The translations under genes were made by a program, and so were the position numbers. This document shows positions 51,569-60,716 of a DNA stretch of 64,000 nt, piece after piece. The DNA comes from Celeribacter arenosi. Lineage in GTDB: Bacteria; Pseudomonadota; Alphaproteobacteria; Rhodobacterales; Rhodobacteraceae. Under the pieces are notes generated by a model. That model made no database searches, was not told the DNA's origin, and worked only from the letters and a program-made list of their open reading frames with translations. Numbering within the stretch: position 1 is the stretch's first letter; each line of letters opens with the position of its first letter. The stretch is taken from contig NZ_BAABDF010000007.1 in assembly GCF_039539485.1 (NCBI RefSeq), forward strand, positions 868,001 through 932,000. The letters are read 5' to 3'.

Positions 51569-52980
51569 TCAGCGGCCTTCACGGGCTCGGGCGGGTGGCT
51601 TTGGTTGCTTGCGGGCGGCAGGATATGGCGTAGTGGCACAGAGGCGTCAATTGCCGTCCCCGGCGTGAGGCGTTGAATCGTGAATGTGCCGCCGAGGTGC
51701 TCCATCCGCTCTGCCATATTGCGAAGGCCGAGCCCGCGCGCATCACCGTCGCGAATGCCGCAACCGTTGTCACAGATTTTCAACGTGGCACCTTTGCGGT
51801 GCCCCGCGAGGCGGACGGAAACCTCTGTGGCCTTCGCGTGGCGTTCGATATTGGTAAGCGCCTCCTGCGCGATCCGGTAGAGCGCGGTCTTTGCCTCTTC
51901 ATCGAGGCGGTTGCGAAACACCACGGTTTCGAAATCGGTCACGATCCCTGTGCGGCGCTGAAAATCCTCGGTCAGGGTTTTGAGAGCGGGACCCAGACCG
52001 AGATCATCGAGCACACCGGGGCGCAGGGCGTGGGATATGCGGCGCACCTCGGCGATGGCCGTGCGCAGGATTTGCGCGCTTTTGTCCACGCTTTCACTGG
52101 CTTGTGCGTCGCCATTCGCAATCCGCCGCCGCCCCAGATCGAGCGCATAGCGGGCCCCGACCAAGAGTTGGCTGATCCCATCATGCAGCTCGCGCGCCAC
52201 GCGCCCGCGTTCTTCTTCCTGTGTGTCAAAAACCCGTTGGGTGAGTGCCTTTAGTTTCGCATCCGCAAGGCGGCGTTCATGGATCGTGATCGTCAGCCCG
52301 GACATGAAGACCATCAGAACCGCCGCCAAGGCGATCGCACCGATGTAGAGAAAGGTGCGCTGGACCCGCGTTTCGACCTGCGTGCGCGCAGCGGCGACGG
52401 ATGTCAGAACATCGTCGACAAAGACACCTGTGCCGATCGCCCATTCCCAATCCTGAAGCCCCGTCACATAGGCCATCATCCGCGCCTCTTCGCCGGTGGA
52501 GGGTTTGGGCCACAAAAACGAATGATACCCGCCGCCGGTTTTGGCAATCTCGATCAGTCGCGAGACGACAGGGGTCCCTTCGCTGTCGGCGAGGTCGGAC
52601 CAGTTGCGGGTGATCAACTCGGTCTGGCGCGGCGCCACAAGGTTCGTGCCATCGTAATCGTAGACGAAAATGTAGCCCTCGGATCCGAATGTCATGGCCG
52701 CCAACGTATGCGTCACGTCCCGTTTGGCGCGCACATCATCGGGGCCCGCCGCAGCGTATTCGGCGTAGAACGCTGCGCGCGCGATCTGGAGGTAGTTGCG
52801 CAACTCCTCCTCTTTGGCGGTGATCAACTGGGTCTCCAGATCCGCGATTTCGCGTTCCGCCATGGCGCGGGCCTGATGGGCCACCAGAAAGGCAATGGCA
52901 GCCACAGCCAGAGCCAAGGGAATTACGGCCAGCAAGAACAGCTTTCTCGCATATGTCATCTGGGGCAGGTGGCGATCCAC
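51565..52980 (-). CDS. Cache-domain sensor histidine kinase (HisKA_3 family)
   Basis: This 471-residue inner-membrane kinase has a membrane segment (about residues 12-34) and a periplasmic single Cache domain (about 40-200, FGSEGYIFVYDYDGTNLVAP, GYHSFLWPKPS). A second membrane segment (about 208-232) and a HisKA_3 domain with H266 in VARELHDGISQLL follow, then an HATPase domain (CDNGCGIR, GLGLRNMAERMEHLGG). Cache domains of this kind commonly sense small carboxylates. It forms a pair with the LuxR-type regulator. Confidence 0.93.
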   Translation of the reverse strand: MDRHLPQMTYARKLFLLAVIPLALAVAAIAFLVAHQARAMAEREIADLETQLITAKEEELRNYLQIARAAFYAEYAAAGPDDVRAKRDVTHTLAAMTFGSEGYIFVYDYDGTNLVAPRQTELITRNWSDLADSEGTPVVSRLIEIAKTGGGYHSFLWPKPSTGEEARMMAYVTGLQDWEWAIGTGVFVDDVLTSVAAARTQVETRVQRTFLYIGAIALAAVLMVFMSGLTITIHERRLADAKLKALTQRVFDTQEEERGRVARELHDGISQLLVGARYALDLGRRRIANGDAQASESVDKSAQILRTAIAEVRRISHALRPGVLDDLGLGPALKTLTEDFQRRTGIVTDFETVVFRNRLDEEAKTALYRIAQEALTNIERHAKATEVSVRLAGHRKGATLKICDNGCGIRDGDARGLGLRNMAERMEHLGGTFTIQRLTPGTAIDASVPLRHILPPASNQSHPPEPVKAAE

Positions 52981-53369
52981 GGTCTGTCAGGTGTCCTCGG
53001 GTCCGTTATTCACTGGCGGCGGCGCGATATCGAGTCGCACGATAATGGCCACAATAGGCGGGTCAATCAGGCGCTATAAGGGGATCGGCCCCCAGCGCAC
53101 GAAATTTCCGCCTGAAAAGGAGCAGTTAGGCGTAAAAAACTTCGTTCTGCGTAGAGTTGGGTATTTATTCACCCGAGCGCGCTCGGTAACGTCCAAGTGC
53201 GAGCTGGCCGTGGCCTGCCCGCGTGGGAGGAGTCTGTCCTAAAGACACGCATTGGCCTTTCGGGCCTGTGTGACCGGTAACCCATAGGGGCCGGTTCTGG
53301 ACATCTTACCCTTCGCGCGTGAGACCCGGCTGGATGAATTGCCATAGAACATTCGGGAGGAAACTATCT
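52981..53369. other. 389-base divergent control region between the kinase and TRAP genes
   Basis: No gene is seen. It must hold promoters for the two-component system on the left and the TRAP operon on the right, and contains the palindrome at 53173-53186. An AT-rich patch lies near 53160. Confidence 0.5.
53173..53186. promoter_or_regulatory. perfect palindrome CCGAGCGCGCTCGG
   Basis: This 14-bp perfect palindrome sits between the divergent two-component and TRAP genes, 184 bases before the dctP-like start. LuxR-type response regulators often bind such symmetric sites, but only the symmetry is observed. Confidence 0.35.
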
Positions 53370-54458
53370 ATGGATCGTCGTTCTTTTCTAAAAACTTCCG
53401 CACTTGGCGGTGCGACTGCTGCTGCTACCGGTCTGGCGGCACCTGCGCTGGCCCAAGGCACGCGTACATTGACCATGGTCACCACATGGCCACGTGGTCT
53501 TGCCGGTGTCTGGGACTCTGTTGAGCGTTTTGCCAGCTCCGTGAACGCCATGTCCGACGGCTCCCTCATTGTTGAGCCCAAAGCAGCCGGCGAACTCGTC
53601 GGTGGTCTCGAAGTCTTCGACGCCGTGACCGCAGGTCAGGCCGATATGTACCACGGTGCGGACTACTACTTCACCGGTCAGCACCCGGGCTGGGCCTATT
53701 TCACAACCGTTCCTTTCGGCATGACCGCGCCGGAAATGATGGTTTGGTACTATGGAATGGGCGGCATGGAAATGCACCACTCCCTGGGCGAAATCTTCGG
53801 CCTCAAATCCTTTATCGCCGGTCAGACCGGTGCGCAGGGTGGCGGTTGGTTCCGCAAAGAGATCTCTTCTGCGACCGATTTCCAGGGCCTCAAGTTCCGT
53901 ATGCCCGGCCTCGGTGGCGAAGCGCTCTCCAAACTCGGCGCATCTGTCCAGACGCTTCCAGGTGGTGAAATCTACCAGGCGTTGTCCTCCGGCGCGCTTG
54001 ACGGCACCGAGTGGATTGGCCCGTGGTCCGATGAGAAACTCGGCCTGCAGGAAGTCTGTGACTTCTACTACCCTGCCGGTTTCCACGAGCCCGGTGCAGC
54101 GCTGTCTGTTGCGACCAACCTCGATGTGTTCAATGAGCTGACACCAGCACAGCAGAAGATCATCGAAGTTGCAGCCGGCGATGCGCACCAGCACAACTAC
54201 TCCCTGTTCATGGCAAACAACGGTCCGGCGCTGCAGCGTCTGATCTCTGCCGGTGTTCAGGTGATGTCCTTCTCCGACGATGTCTGGGACGCCTATGGGT
54301 CCGCCTCCAAAGAGGTGCTCGACGGCTACATGGACGATACGCTGTTTGCGGATATCCGTAACTCTGCGGAATCGGCGATGTCTGCAACCTCCGGCTGGTC
54401 CGGTCGTTCCGACAGCGTCTACACCGCACAGCGCGATCGCGTATTGTCCACGCTCTAA
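53370..54458 (+). CDS. TRAP transporter solute-binding protein (TakP/FcbT1-like)
   Basis: This 362-residue periplasmic binding protein has a twin-arginine type signal (DRRSFLKTSALGGATAAATGLAAPALA). The body shows the family pattern TLTMVTTWPRGLAGV, ADMYHGADYYFTGQHPGWAYFTTVPFGM, FQGLKFRMPGLGGEALSKLGASV and ALDGTEWIGPWSDEKLGLQEV. The family (COG4663) includes the 2-oxoacid-binding TakP of Rhodobacter. GGGAGGAA precedes ATG 53370. A hairpin terminator-like element separates it from the permease genes. Confidence 0.93.
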   Translation: MDRRSFLKTSALGGATAAATGLAAPALAQGTRTLTMVTTWPRGLAGVWDSVERFASSVNAMSDGSLIVEPKAAGELVGGLEVFDAVTAGQADMYHGADYYFTGQHPGWAYFTTVPFGMTAPEMMVWYYGMGGMEMHHSLGEIFGLKSFIAGQTGAQGGGWFRKEISSATDFQGLKFRMPGLGGEALSKLGASVQTLPGGEIYQALSSGALDGTEWIGPWSDEKLGLQEVCDFYYPAGFHEPGAALSVATNLDVFNELTPAQQKIIEVAAGDAHQHNYSLFMANNGPALQRLISAGVQVMSFSDDVWDAYGSASKEVLDGYMDDTLFADIRNSAESAMSATSGWSGRSDSVYTAQRDRVLSTL

Positions 54459-54478
54459 GGCGCGGATAAAGAAACGAC

Positions 54479-54512
54479 GGGATGCGCGCCACGTGTGCGC
54501 ATCCCTGTTTTT
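54479..54512 (+). terminator. terminator-like hairpin between TRAP binding protein and permease genes
   Basis: GGGATGCGC (54479-54487) pairs with GCGCATCCC (54497-54505), followed by TGTTTTT. Placed inside the operon, it would reduce permease expression relative to the binding protein, as frequently seen for transport operons. Confidence 0.75.
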
Positions 54513-54643
54513 CTTTGTAGACCCTTTTTGTTGTCGGGTGAGGGCCGGGGCCATGGGCGCCTCTGCGCACCCCACCACAAAGACGGTCACCAAAACGAAC
54601 CGCACCTAACCAATCGACGGATGGGAAGAGAGGGGGCACCTTC

Positions 54644-55573
54644 ATGGAAGAAGTAGCCGCAACCAACGGAATCGGAATGATTTTTGGCGCGCTCTGGTCG
54701 CTTGTGACCAATATCGCGCTCGGGTTTTACAACCTCTTTTATGCGCTGAGCCATCCGGGCCAATGGTTGAACTGGGCGGATAAAGAAAGCCTTCTGCGCT
54801 TTGTTTACTACGGTGGCTCCAAAGAGTTCCTGTTCGTTTTCATCGATATCATCATCGTCGTTACCCTAATCGGGTTTTTCTACCGTCCCTTCCTGTGGGC
54901 ACTGGTGCGTGGCATTGAAAAGGTGAACAACGGTATTGGCCGCATCGCGGCCTGGGCCGGGCTGGTGATGGTGCTCCAACAGATCATCGTCATCTTCCTG
55001 CAGTCGATCTTCCGTGTCGGCGAGATCACCATTTCCCCGTTCGGCACGGGCTTTACCCAGTCGGTCGGGTGGTACTCGGACACGTTGAAATTCGAGAACG
55101 CCATTGTTGTGGCGCTCTGCGTTTCCTACGCCTTTATTCAGGGCAGCCATGTGCGCGTCGACCTGATCTACGCGGGGGTAAGCCACCGTGCAAAGCGGGC
55201 AATCGACATGTTCGGATCGCTTTTCTTCATGCTGCCGGTGGCGTTCCTGACATGGATGTATGCGTGGTATTTCCTGTGGCGCCATCTCATCACGCCAAAG
55301 GTGTCGGCCTCCGATGCGCTCGATGCGATGCTGCGCAAAGCGCGCATTGTTAAGTGGAACGTGGAAACCGTGTCGTTCTCGGCAAACGGGTTTAACGGCT
55401 ATTTCCTCTTCAAAGTGCTCATGCTCGCCTTCGTGTCGCTGGTGATCCTGCAGGCGCTGGCCTTTTTCTACCGCTCCTACCTCGAATACATCGAAGGCGA
55501 AGAGAGTGCGGACAAATACCTCGACAAAGACACGCTCGGCGAAGGCGAAGAAGCCTTTGAAGGCACACACTAA
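54644..55573 (+). CDS. TRAP transporter small permease (DctQ/FcbT2-like)
   Basis: This 309-residue inner-membrane protein has about five membrane segments. It is longer than simple DctQ because of an extra 85-residue N-terminal part with its own hydrophobic section (IGMIFGALWSLVTNIALGFYN). The family motif region follows: GSHVRVDLIYAGVSHRAKRAIDMFGSLFFMLPVAFLTWM. It matches the long DctQ of the mannitol/chloroaromatic TRAP class. GGGAAGAG precedes the start, and the large permease gene follows 17 bases later. Confidence 0.9.
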   Translation: MEEVAATNGIGMIFGALWSLVTNIALGFYNLFYALSHPGQWLNWADKESLLRFVYYGGSKEFLFVFIDIIIVVTLIGFFYRPFLWALVRGIEKVNNGIGRIAAWAGLVMVLQQIIVIFLQSIFRVGEITISPFGTGFTQSVGWYSDTLKFENAIVVALCVSYAFIQGSHVRVDLIYAGVSHRAKRAIDMFGSLFFMLPVAFLTWMYAWYFLWRHLITPKVSASDALDAMLRKARIVKWNVETVSFSANGFNGYFLFKVLMLAFVSLVILQALAFFYRSYLEYIEGEESADKYLDKDTLGEGEEAFEGTH

Positions 55574-55590
55574 TTTAGGGGCAGTGGGAC

Positions 55591-57945
55591 ATGCTTTTCG
55601 GACTTGATGGCGTTGAAGTTGGCCTCATTATCGTTTTTCTCAGCCTGTTCGCGGGCATCCTGACGGGCTTTCCGGTCGCTTTTGCGATTGGCGGCGCGGG
55701 GCTGTTGTCCTTCGGGATCATTGCCGCGCTCGATAGTGCGGGGATCCTCGTTCATCAGGCGCTCGATACCGGCGCGCAGGCTTATCGCGACCTCGTGAAT
55801 GCGGGGGTCAATCCTGTCACCATCAGCCATTTCCGATATCCGGAATTGCCCACTGTGGTGCAGCCGCTGTTTGAAGGTGGCTGGGAGCAGGCGGTCAACC
55901 GCAACCTGTCTTTTATCGTCAACCGCATGAACGAACGCGTTTTTGCAGGCGCTTCGATCGAGACGCTGTTGGCGGTGTTGATGTTCGTGATGATGGGGAT
56001 CGTGCTGGAACGCTCCAAAATCGCCAACGACCTTCTGACAACCATGGCGCGGGTGTTTGGCCCGTTGCCCGGTGGTTTGGCCGTTTCCGTGGTGATCGTG
56101 GGGGCCTTTCTCGCGGCCTCGACCGGTATTGTTGGCGCCACCGTGGTGACCATGGGGCTTTTGTCCCTGCCGACCATGCTGCGCCACAACTATTCGCCTG
56201 AACTGGCAACGGGTGTCATCGCGGCCTCCGGAACGCTCGGGCAAATTATCCCGCCCTCCATCGTCATTGTTTTGCTGGGCACTTTGGCAGGTGATCTCTA
56301 TTCGGCCGCTCAGGAGGCGCGTGCGCAGTCCGTGGGCTGTACCGATGCGCTCACCTACCTCGGTCAACCGGCGGTCGTTTCCGTCGGCACGCTGTTTCAG
56401 GCCGCGATGCTGCCCGGGATTTTTTTGGCCTTCCTCTACGCGCTCTATGCCTTTGGCTATGCATTGCTGAACCCGCACAAAGCGCCCCCCGTGCACCTTA
56501 CCCACACCAGCCATGAGACCATCACGCGCCGTGACGGTCTGCTGTGGTTCCTCGCCGTGCCGGTCCTCATCATCGGCGGCGCGATCATGTCCGGTCAGAT
56601 GGGCATTTCGGGATCGCAATCGGTCCATGTGAACCAGTTCAGCGACAGTGGCGTACAGCCCAGCCTACGCACCAGCGTGTCCGAGCAATGTCAGAGCGCA
56701 ATGATCGACCTCCACGGTCAGGACGCATGGGACACAGCCGTTGCCGAAGCACAGGCAATCGCGGATGCGGGCGGCGCACAGCAATCCGTCCGTCGCACCG
56801 ACGACGAAATGACGACCCTCAGTGCGCAGGCTGTAGCCAACGCACCCAAAATCGGGTCGGGCATCATGACTTTCATGGCGCTCTTCGCCCTGATCCTCAC
56901 GCTGGGTCGCGGCGTTGCCCCCTCCGAAAGCGGGCGCCCGTTCGTGATTGGTGCCGTCGGAATTGCGCTACTTCTCGCTCTCGACGCGCTTTTCGTCTCC
57001 CCGCTCACCACCGCAGGCACCGCCGCGGTGATCTACGCGCTGCCATTCTTCCTCGTGCTCTACGGGTTGCGGTTCGCCGCGATCGCGCTCGGGCGCAATG
57101 AATTGTTCCGCGTCGTCTTCCCACCGCTCGTGCTGATCGTGGCGGTGCTCGGATCGATCCTCGGCGGGGTAACCAACCCGACGCCGGCGGCCGGTCTCGG
57201 GGCTGGGGGCGCAATCCTGCTCGCGGCGTTCCGCAAACTCCAGGATCATCACCGCTCCGGCAAAATCATCCTCGGTGCCGCCTTCGCGATCATCATCATG
57301 TTGCTGGTCGGCGCGAACTTCGATCTGCGTGTGGCGCGCGGCGACGTGCCCTTCGAGGATTGGGTGGCCTATCTGATCGCCCTCGGTGCGTTCTACTATT
57401 CGATGTTCGGTATTCTCTATGCCTGCTGGGTGCTCTTCTCGGACGGCACGCTCGGCATCGTGGTGCGCGAAACGGCCAAGGTCACCTCGATGGTGTTCAC
57501 CATTCTGATCGGCTCGCAGCTGCTCAACCTCGTGGTCATCTCCTTCGGCGGGGAACACTATATCCAGCAGTTCCTGCGCTCGTTTGACAATGAGTTCACG
57601 GTCTTCCTGCTCGTGATGGCGGTGTTGTTCTTGCTCGGCTTCGTGCTCGACTTTCTCGAGATCATCTACATTGTCGTCCCCATCGTCGGACCGGTGATCT
57701 ACGGTGGCACGATGGACCCGAAATGGGTGACGATCATGATCGCCGTGAACCTGCAGACCTCCTTCCTCACGCCGCCCTTCGGCTTTGCGCTCTTCTACCT
57801 GCGCGGCGTTGCGCCCAAGGAAGTCACGACGGGACATATCTACCGCGGGATCATACCCTTCGTCTTGATCCAGGTTCTGGGTCTCGCGATCCTCTGGACC
57901 TTCCCGGACATTGTGACGATCGTCCCGAACCTCCTCGGGCGATAG
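55591..57945 (+). CDS. TRAP transporter large permease with a long insertion (DctM/FcbT3-like)
   Basis: This 784-residue membrane protein is almost twice the usual length of DctM (about 430). Residues 1-310 have the first half of the transporter (ILTGFPVAFAIGGAGLLSFG, GTLGQIIPPSIVIVLLG). Residues about 310-560 form an inserted section containing a polar stretch (about 340-420) and extra membrane helices. The remainder holds the second half (FVLDFLEIIYIVVPIVGPVIYG, LQTSFLTPPFGFALFYLRG). Long forms are typical of the FcbT3 class. Confidence 0.9.
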   Translation: MLFGLDGVEVGLIIVFLSLFAGILTGFPVAFAIGGAGLLSFGIIAALDSAGILVHQALDTGAQAYRDLVNAGVNPVTISHFRYPELPTVVQPLFEGGWEQAVNRNLSFIVNRMNERVFAGASIETLLAVLMFVMMGIVLERSKIANDLLTTMARVFGPLPGGLAVSVVIVGAFLAASTGIVGATVVTMGLLSLPTMLRHNYSPELATGVIAASGTLGQIIPPSIVIVLLGTLAGDLYSAAQEARAQSVGCTDALTYLGQPAVVSVGTLFQAAMLPGIFLAFLYALYAFGYALLNPHKAPPVHLTHTSHETITRRDGLLWFLAVPVLIIGGAIMSGQMGISGSQSVHVNQFSDSGVQPSLRTSVSEQCQSAMIDLHGQDAWDTAVAEAQAIADAGGAQQSVRRTDDEMTTLSAQAVANAPKIGSGIMTFMALFALILTLGRGVAPSESGRPFVIGAVGIALLLALDALFVSPLTTAGTAAVIYALPFFLVLYGLRFAAIALGRNELFRVVFPPLVLIVAVLGSILGGVTNPTPAAGLGAGGAILLAAFRKLQDHHRSGKIILGAAFAIIIMLLVGANFDLRVARGDVPFEDWVAYLIALGAFYYSMFGILYACWVLFSDGTLGIVVRETAKVTSMVFTILIGSQLLNLVVISFGGEHYIQQFLRSFDNEFTVFLLVMAVLFLLGFVLDFLEIIYIVVPIVGPVIYGGTMDPKWVTIMIAVNLQTSFLTPPFGFALFYLRGVAPKEVTTGHIYRGIIPFVLIQVLGLAILWTFPDIVTIVPNLLGR

Positions 57946-57972
57946 CCACCAAGCTCCACGAAAATTCCAAAA

Positions 57973-57999
57973 GGCCCCGCAGTTTGCGGGGTCTTTTTT
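57973..57999 (+). terminator. rho-independent terminator of the TRAP operon
   Basis: GGCCCCGCA pairs with TGCGGGGTC (one G-U pair) around GTT, followed by six T. It is 28 bases after the large permease stop. Confidence 0.9.
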
Positions 58000-58081
58000 G
58001 TCATGTTTGGTGCTGTTTTGAGAAGGGACTTGCCAAGAATCATAAATCCGATAAAAACTATCGGAAAATATGGAGTCTGTT

Positions 58082-58480
58082 ATGTCCTACCCATCTCTCG
58101 CCTCTCGGGGCGCCGCCCCCGTTGGCACTATTGACCATCTCGACGAAGAGGGGCGGATGGTCGTGGCGCTCATGCGCGGCAATCATGGCCACTGGGAAGA
58201 CGACCTCGCACGGGTCTTTGGCCAGATGATGGGAATTGTTCAGAGCCACGGTCGTCGCGCGCTCCTGCACCATTCAAAAACCTGTAATTGCCTTGGCGCG
58301 GATGAAGCGACCATCGTCGAACTCGTCCAGCGCGCCGGGTCGGGGGCACGTTCCGACGCGACCCTCATGGCGCTTATGCTCGTGTCGGCCGAGGTCGCGC
58401 CGCTCATGGTTTCCATGGCCGAGCAATTGGCGCTCCTGATCCGGCTGGACATCCGGATCGGTAGCGGGCCGCTCCACTAG
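58082..58480 (+). CDS. unknown 132-residue protein
   Basis: This small soluble protein has no recognised family. It has a central HHSKTCNCLGADEATIVELVQRAG with two cysteines spaced C-x-C, and an apolar C-terminal helix region (ATLMALMLVSAEVAPLMVSMAEQLALLIRL). ATG 58082 has GGAG six bases upstream, better than the ATG at 58070. It ends inside the convergent bpt gene by four bases. Such size and layout appear in Rhodobacteraceae hypothetical proteins. No function is proposed. Confidence 0.7.
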   Translation: MSYPSLASRGAAPVGTIDHLDEEGRMVVALMRGNHGHWEDDLARVFGQMMGIVQSHGRRALLHHSKTCNCLGADEATIVELVQRAGSGARSDATLMALMLVSAEVAPLMVSMAEQLALLIRLDIRIGSGPLH

Positions 58481-59340
58481 TATTCGGTTTTGGGGTCGGG
58501 GGGCGCAGTCCTCGGCGTGGACTGCATGTCGGGCAGGTTGATCTTTGCAACCTGAGCCGCGACGGGTTCGTTTTCCAACGGGTGGCGTTCCGCTGCATAG
58601 TCCAACGGATCGCTAAGCTCATCCCACTGGTCGTTGTTATAGACCTCAAGCGCGGAAAAGCGCGCCTTATATCCCATCTTCTTCGACCCGGGCACCCAGT
58701 AGCCGAGGTAGACAAAGGGTAGCCCCGCCTCACGGGCGATGTCGATATGGTCGAGGATCACATAGGTACCGATCGAGTCCCGCGCGAGTTCGGGTTTGTA
58801 GAACGAATACACCATCGACAACCCGTCATCGAGAATGTCGGTCAGGCAGGTCGCGACCAATTCGCGCTCGCCGGTGTCGGGATCGGTGGCATGATATTCG
58901 ATCACACGGGTGCGGATCGGGGTTTCCTCGATCATCGCCGCAAATTCGAACACATCCATATCCGCCATGCCGCCATCGGCGTGACGGGTTTCCAGATATT
59001 CGCGGAACAGCGCGTATTGCGCTTCCGAGGCCCAGGGCGATGTGGATGACCGTGTGAGGTTCCCGTTTTTGTTCAGGGTGCGTCGCTGGCTTTTGGTCGG
59101 GTTGAAATCGGCCACGCGGATGCGTGCGGACATACAGGCAGCACAGTCGCTACAGGTCGGGCGATAAAGCACGTTTTGCGAACGCCTGAACCCCTGTTTG
59201 GACAGGGAATCATTGAGCGCCTCGGCATTTTCTCCCTGCAGTGCGGTGAACAGCTTTCTCTCCATCCGGCCCTCTAGATAGGGGCAGGGCTGGGGGGCCG
59301 TCACATAAAACTGGGGCGCGAGCGGGAGCGAGTGTCGCAT
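58477..59340 (-). CDS. bpt: leucyl/arginyl-tRNA-protein transferase (Bpt type)
   Basis: This enzyme adds an amino acid, usually leucine, from tRNA to proteins beginning with Asp or Glu, targeting them for ClpAP degradation (N-end rule). The 287-residue protein shows FYVTAPQPCPYLEGRMERKLFTAL, the cysteine cluster RPTCSDCAACMSARIRV, and DPDTGERELVATCLTDILDDGLSMVYSFY. LPFVYLGYWVPGSKKMGYKARF is highly conserved. It overlaps the unknown gene on the opposite strand by four bases at their 3' ends. Confidence 0.94.
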   Translation of the reverse strand: MRHSLPLAPQFYVTAPQPCPYLEGRMERKLFTALQGENAEALNDSLSKQGFRRSQNVLYRPTCSDCAACMSARIRVADFNPTKSQRRTLNKNGNLTRSSTSPWASEAQYALFREYLETRHADGGMADMDVFEFAAMIEETPIRTRVIEYHATDPDTGERELVATCLTDILDDGLSMVYSFYKPELARDSIGTYVILDHIDIAREAGLPFVYLGYWVPGSKKMGYKARFSALEVYNNDQWDELSDPLDYAAERHPLENEPVAAQVAKINLPDMQSTPRTAPPDPKTEY

Positions 59341-59430
59341 GGGCTAAGGGTACGAAACTGTTTTTTAACGGTGCTAGATTTGGCGGAGCGTAACAACAAT
59401 GCGACGGATCGCCAAGTCTCGATGCAAATG

Positions 59431-59460
59431 AAAAACCGGCGCCCTTCATGGGGACGCCGG
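59431..59460 (-). terminator. terminator of the RDD-protein gene
   Basis: On the minus strand CCGGCGTCCC and GGGCGCCGG pair with one bulged T, followed by five T. It lies 38 bases after the stop. Confidence 0.85.
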
Positions 59461-59497
59461 CAAATCCGGTCTCGCACTATGCGCGTCAGCCGTGTTC

Positions 59498-59956
59498 TCA
59501 GATGTCAGCCGCGCGGTTGATGGCGGCCGTGCCGAGAATGAAGTCCGACAGACCCTGTTTGCGCGCCGAGGTCAGCATGAGCACCACGGAGACGATTTGC
59601 GCGATCACGAACATGCCCCAAACCGTAAAGAGCGATGTATGCAGGATCGCCATCCCGAGATCGAAACGTTCACCGCGCGAGGTGCGAAATTCGATCCCCA
59701 TCACCCGCATTCCCAACGTTGCGGACCCGTTGGCGATGGTCACAACGCGATAGGCAAAACCGACCACCGCGACGAGGAATGGAAAGAAGAAGATCCCCGT
59801 GAAAGCGGTCAGCGGGACCAGAAGCGCGGCAAGAACCACAGTGATGATCAAATCGACCACAAAGGCCAACAGACGCTTGATGGGCACCGATTCATAAAAG
59901 CCGGGCTGGCGTTCCGGGTCGGGGAGACCCCAATGGGTATGTGGATTGTCTGACAT
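59498..59956 (-). CDS. RDD-family membrane protein
   Basis: This 152-residue inner-membrane protein has the RDD pattern (PGFYESVPIKRLLAFVVDLIITVVLAALLV, then TLGMRVMGIEF) and three to four membrane segments. RDD proteins have no settled role; some are linked to ion transport. The ATG at 59956 starts DNPHTHWGLPDPERQ, the usual N-terminus in relatives; two earlier in-frame starts are possible. It follows the DUF2852 gene and precedes bpt on the same strand, with a terminator after it. Confidence 0.85.
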   Translation of the reverse strand: MSDNPHTHWGLPDPERQPGFYESVPIKRLLAFVVDLIITVVLAALLVPLTAFTGIFFFPFLVAVVGFAYRVVTIANGSATLGMRVMGIEFRTSRGERFDLGMAILHTSLFTVWGMFVIAQIVSVVLMLTSARKQGLSDFILGTAAINRAADI

Positions 59957-60073
59957 GGGGTTGATCTCTTGATAACTCATCTGTGCGGCTCTGCAATTAG
60001 GGATGTGGGAGCGGGACATTGGAGCGACGCGCGGTCAGGGGGGGAACCGCGCGCCGTCTGGTCAGGAGGTGGG

Positions 60074-60529
60074 TTAAGCCTCCTCTTTTTCCTCGGTTTC
60101 TGCCTTTTCGTCATCGGCAGGGGACGATTTGGCGCGATCTTCCATAAACTGGTCGAATTCGGCCTTGTCCTTTGCCGCACGCAGGCGGTCGAGGAAGCTT
60201 TCAAAGCTGTTCTGCTCTTCTTCGAGGCGGCGCAGGGTGTCGGCTTTGTAGGCGTCAAACGCTGTGTTGCCGCTGGATTTCATCGCCATGGCTGCGGAGC
60301 GACGGTAGGAATGGCGTGACGAGCGAGAGGTACATTTGTTGCTAAACATTTTTTTGCCCCAGATCATGTAAAAGAGGAGAAACAGGCCGACTGGCCAAAC
60401 AAAGATGAAGCCGAGGACCATTGCGGCGATCCAGGCGCCTTTGCCTTTGTCGTCGAGCCAGTATTCGGCGCGTCGAAGCCAGCCTGAGGGAGTGTCGGTG
60501 GAGGGATAGTTTGTGGCGGTATGTGTCAT
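60074..60529 (-). CDS. DUF2852 membrane protein
   Basis: This 151-residue protein has one or two membrane segments (about residues 32-58, AWIAAMVLGFIFVWPVGLFLLFYMIWG). A basic serine- and arginine-rich stretch follows, then a charged coiled-coil-like part (SGNTAFDAYKADTLRRLEEEQNSFESFLDRLRAAKDKAEFDQFMEDR) and an acidic tail. This layout defines DUF2852, common in alphaproteobacteria and of unknown function. Confidence 0.88.
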   Translation of the reverse strand: MTHTATNYPSTDTPSGWLRRAEYWLDDKGKGAWIAAMVLGFIFVWPVGLFLLFYMIWGKKMFSNKCTSRSSRHSYRRSAAMAMKSSGNTAFDAYKADTLRRLEEEQNSFESFLDRLRAAKDKAEFDQFMEDRAKSSPADDEKAETEEKEEA

Positions 60530-60716
60530 CGGGTCATCTCTTTGTTGAGGTTGCGTTTCCTTTGTGCCGGTATGTGAATGCCGTTCACATTACCAAGATG
60601 GGTGGGGCAACCTGCAACCACAAGGGCCTATGTAAATCTTTTTCACATAAATCGTGATATCTAAATAAAATCAGTTACTTAATCATAAAGTATTTTTTGA
60701 TCCGCGCTGCGCTGAA

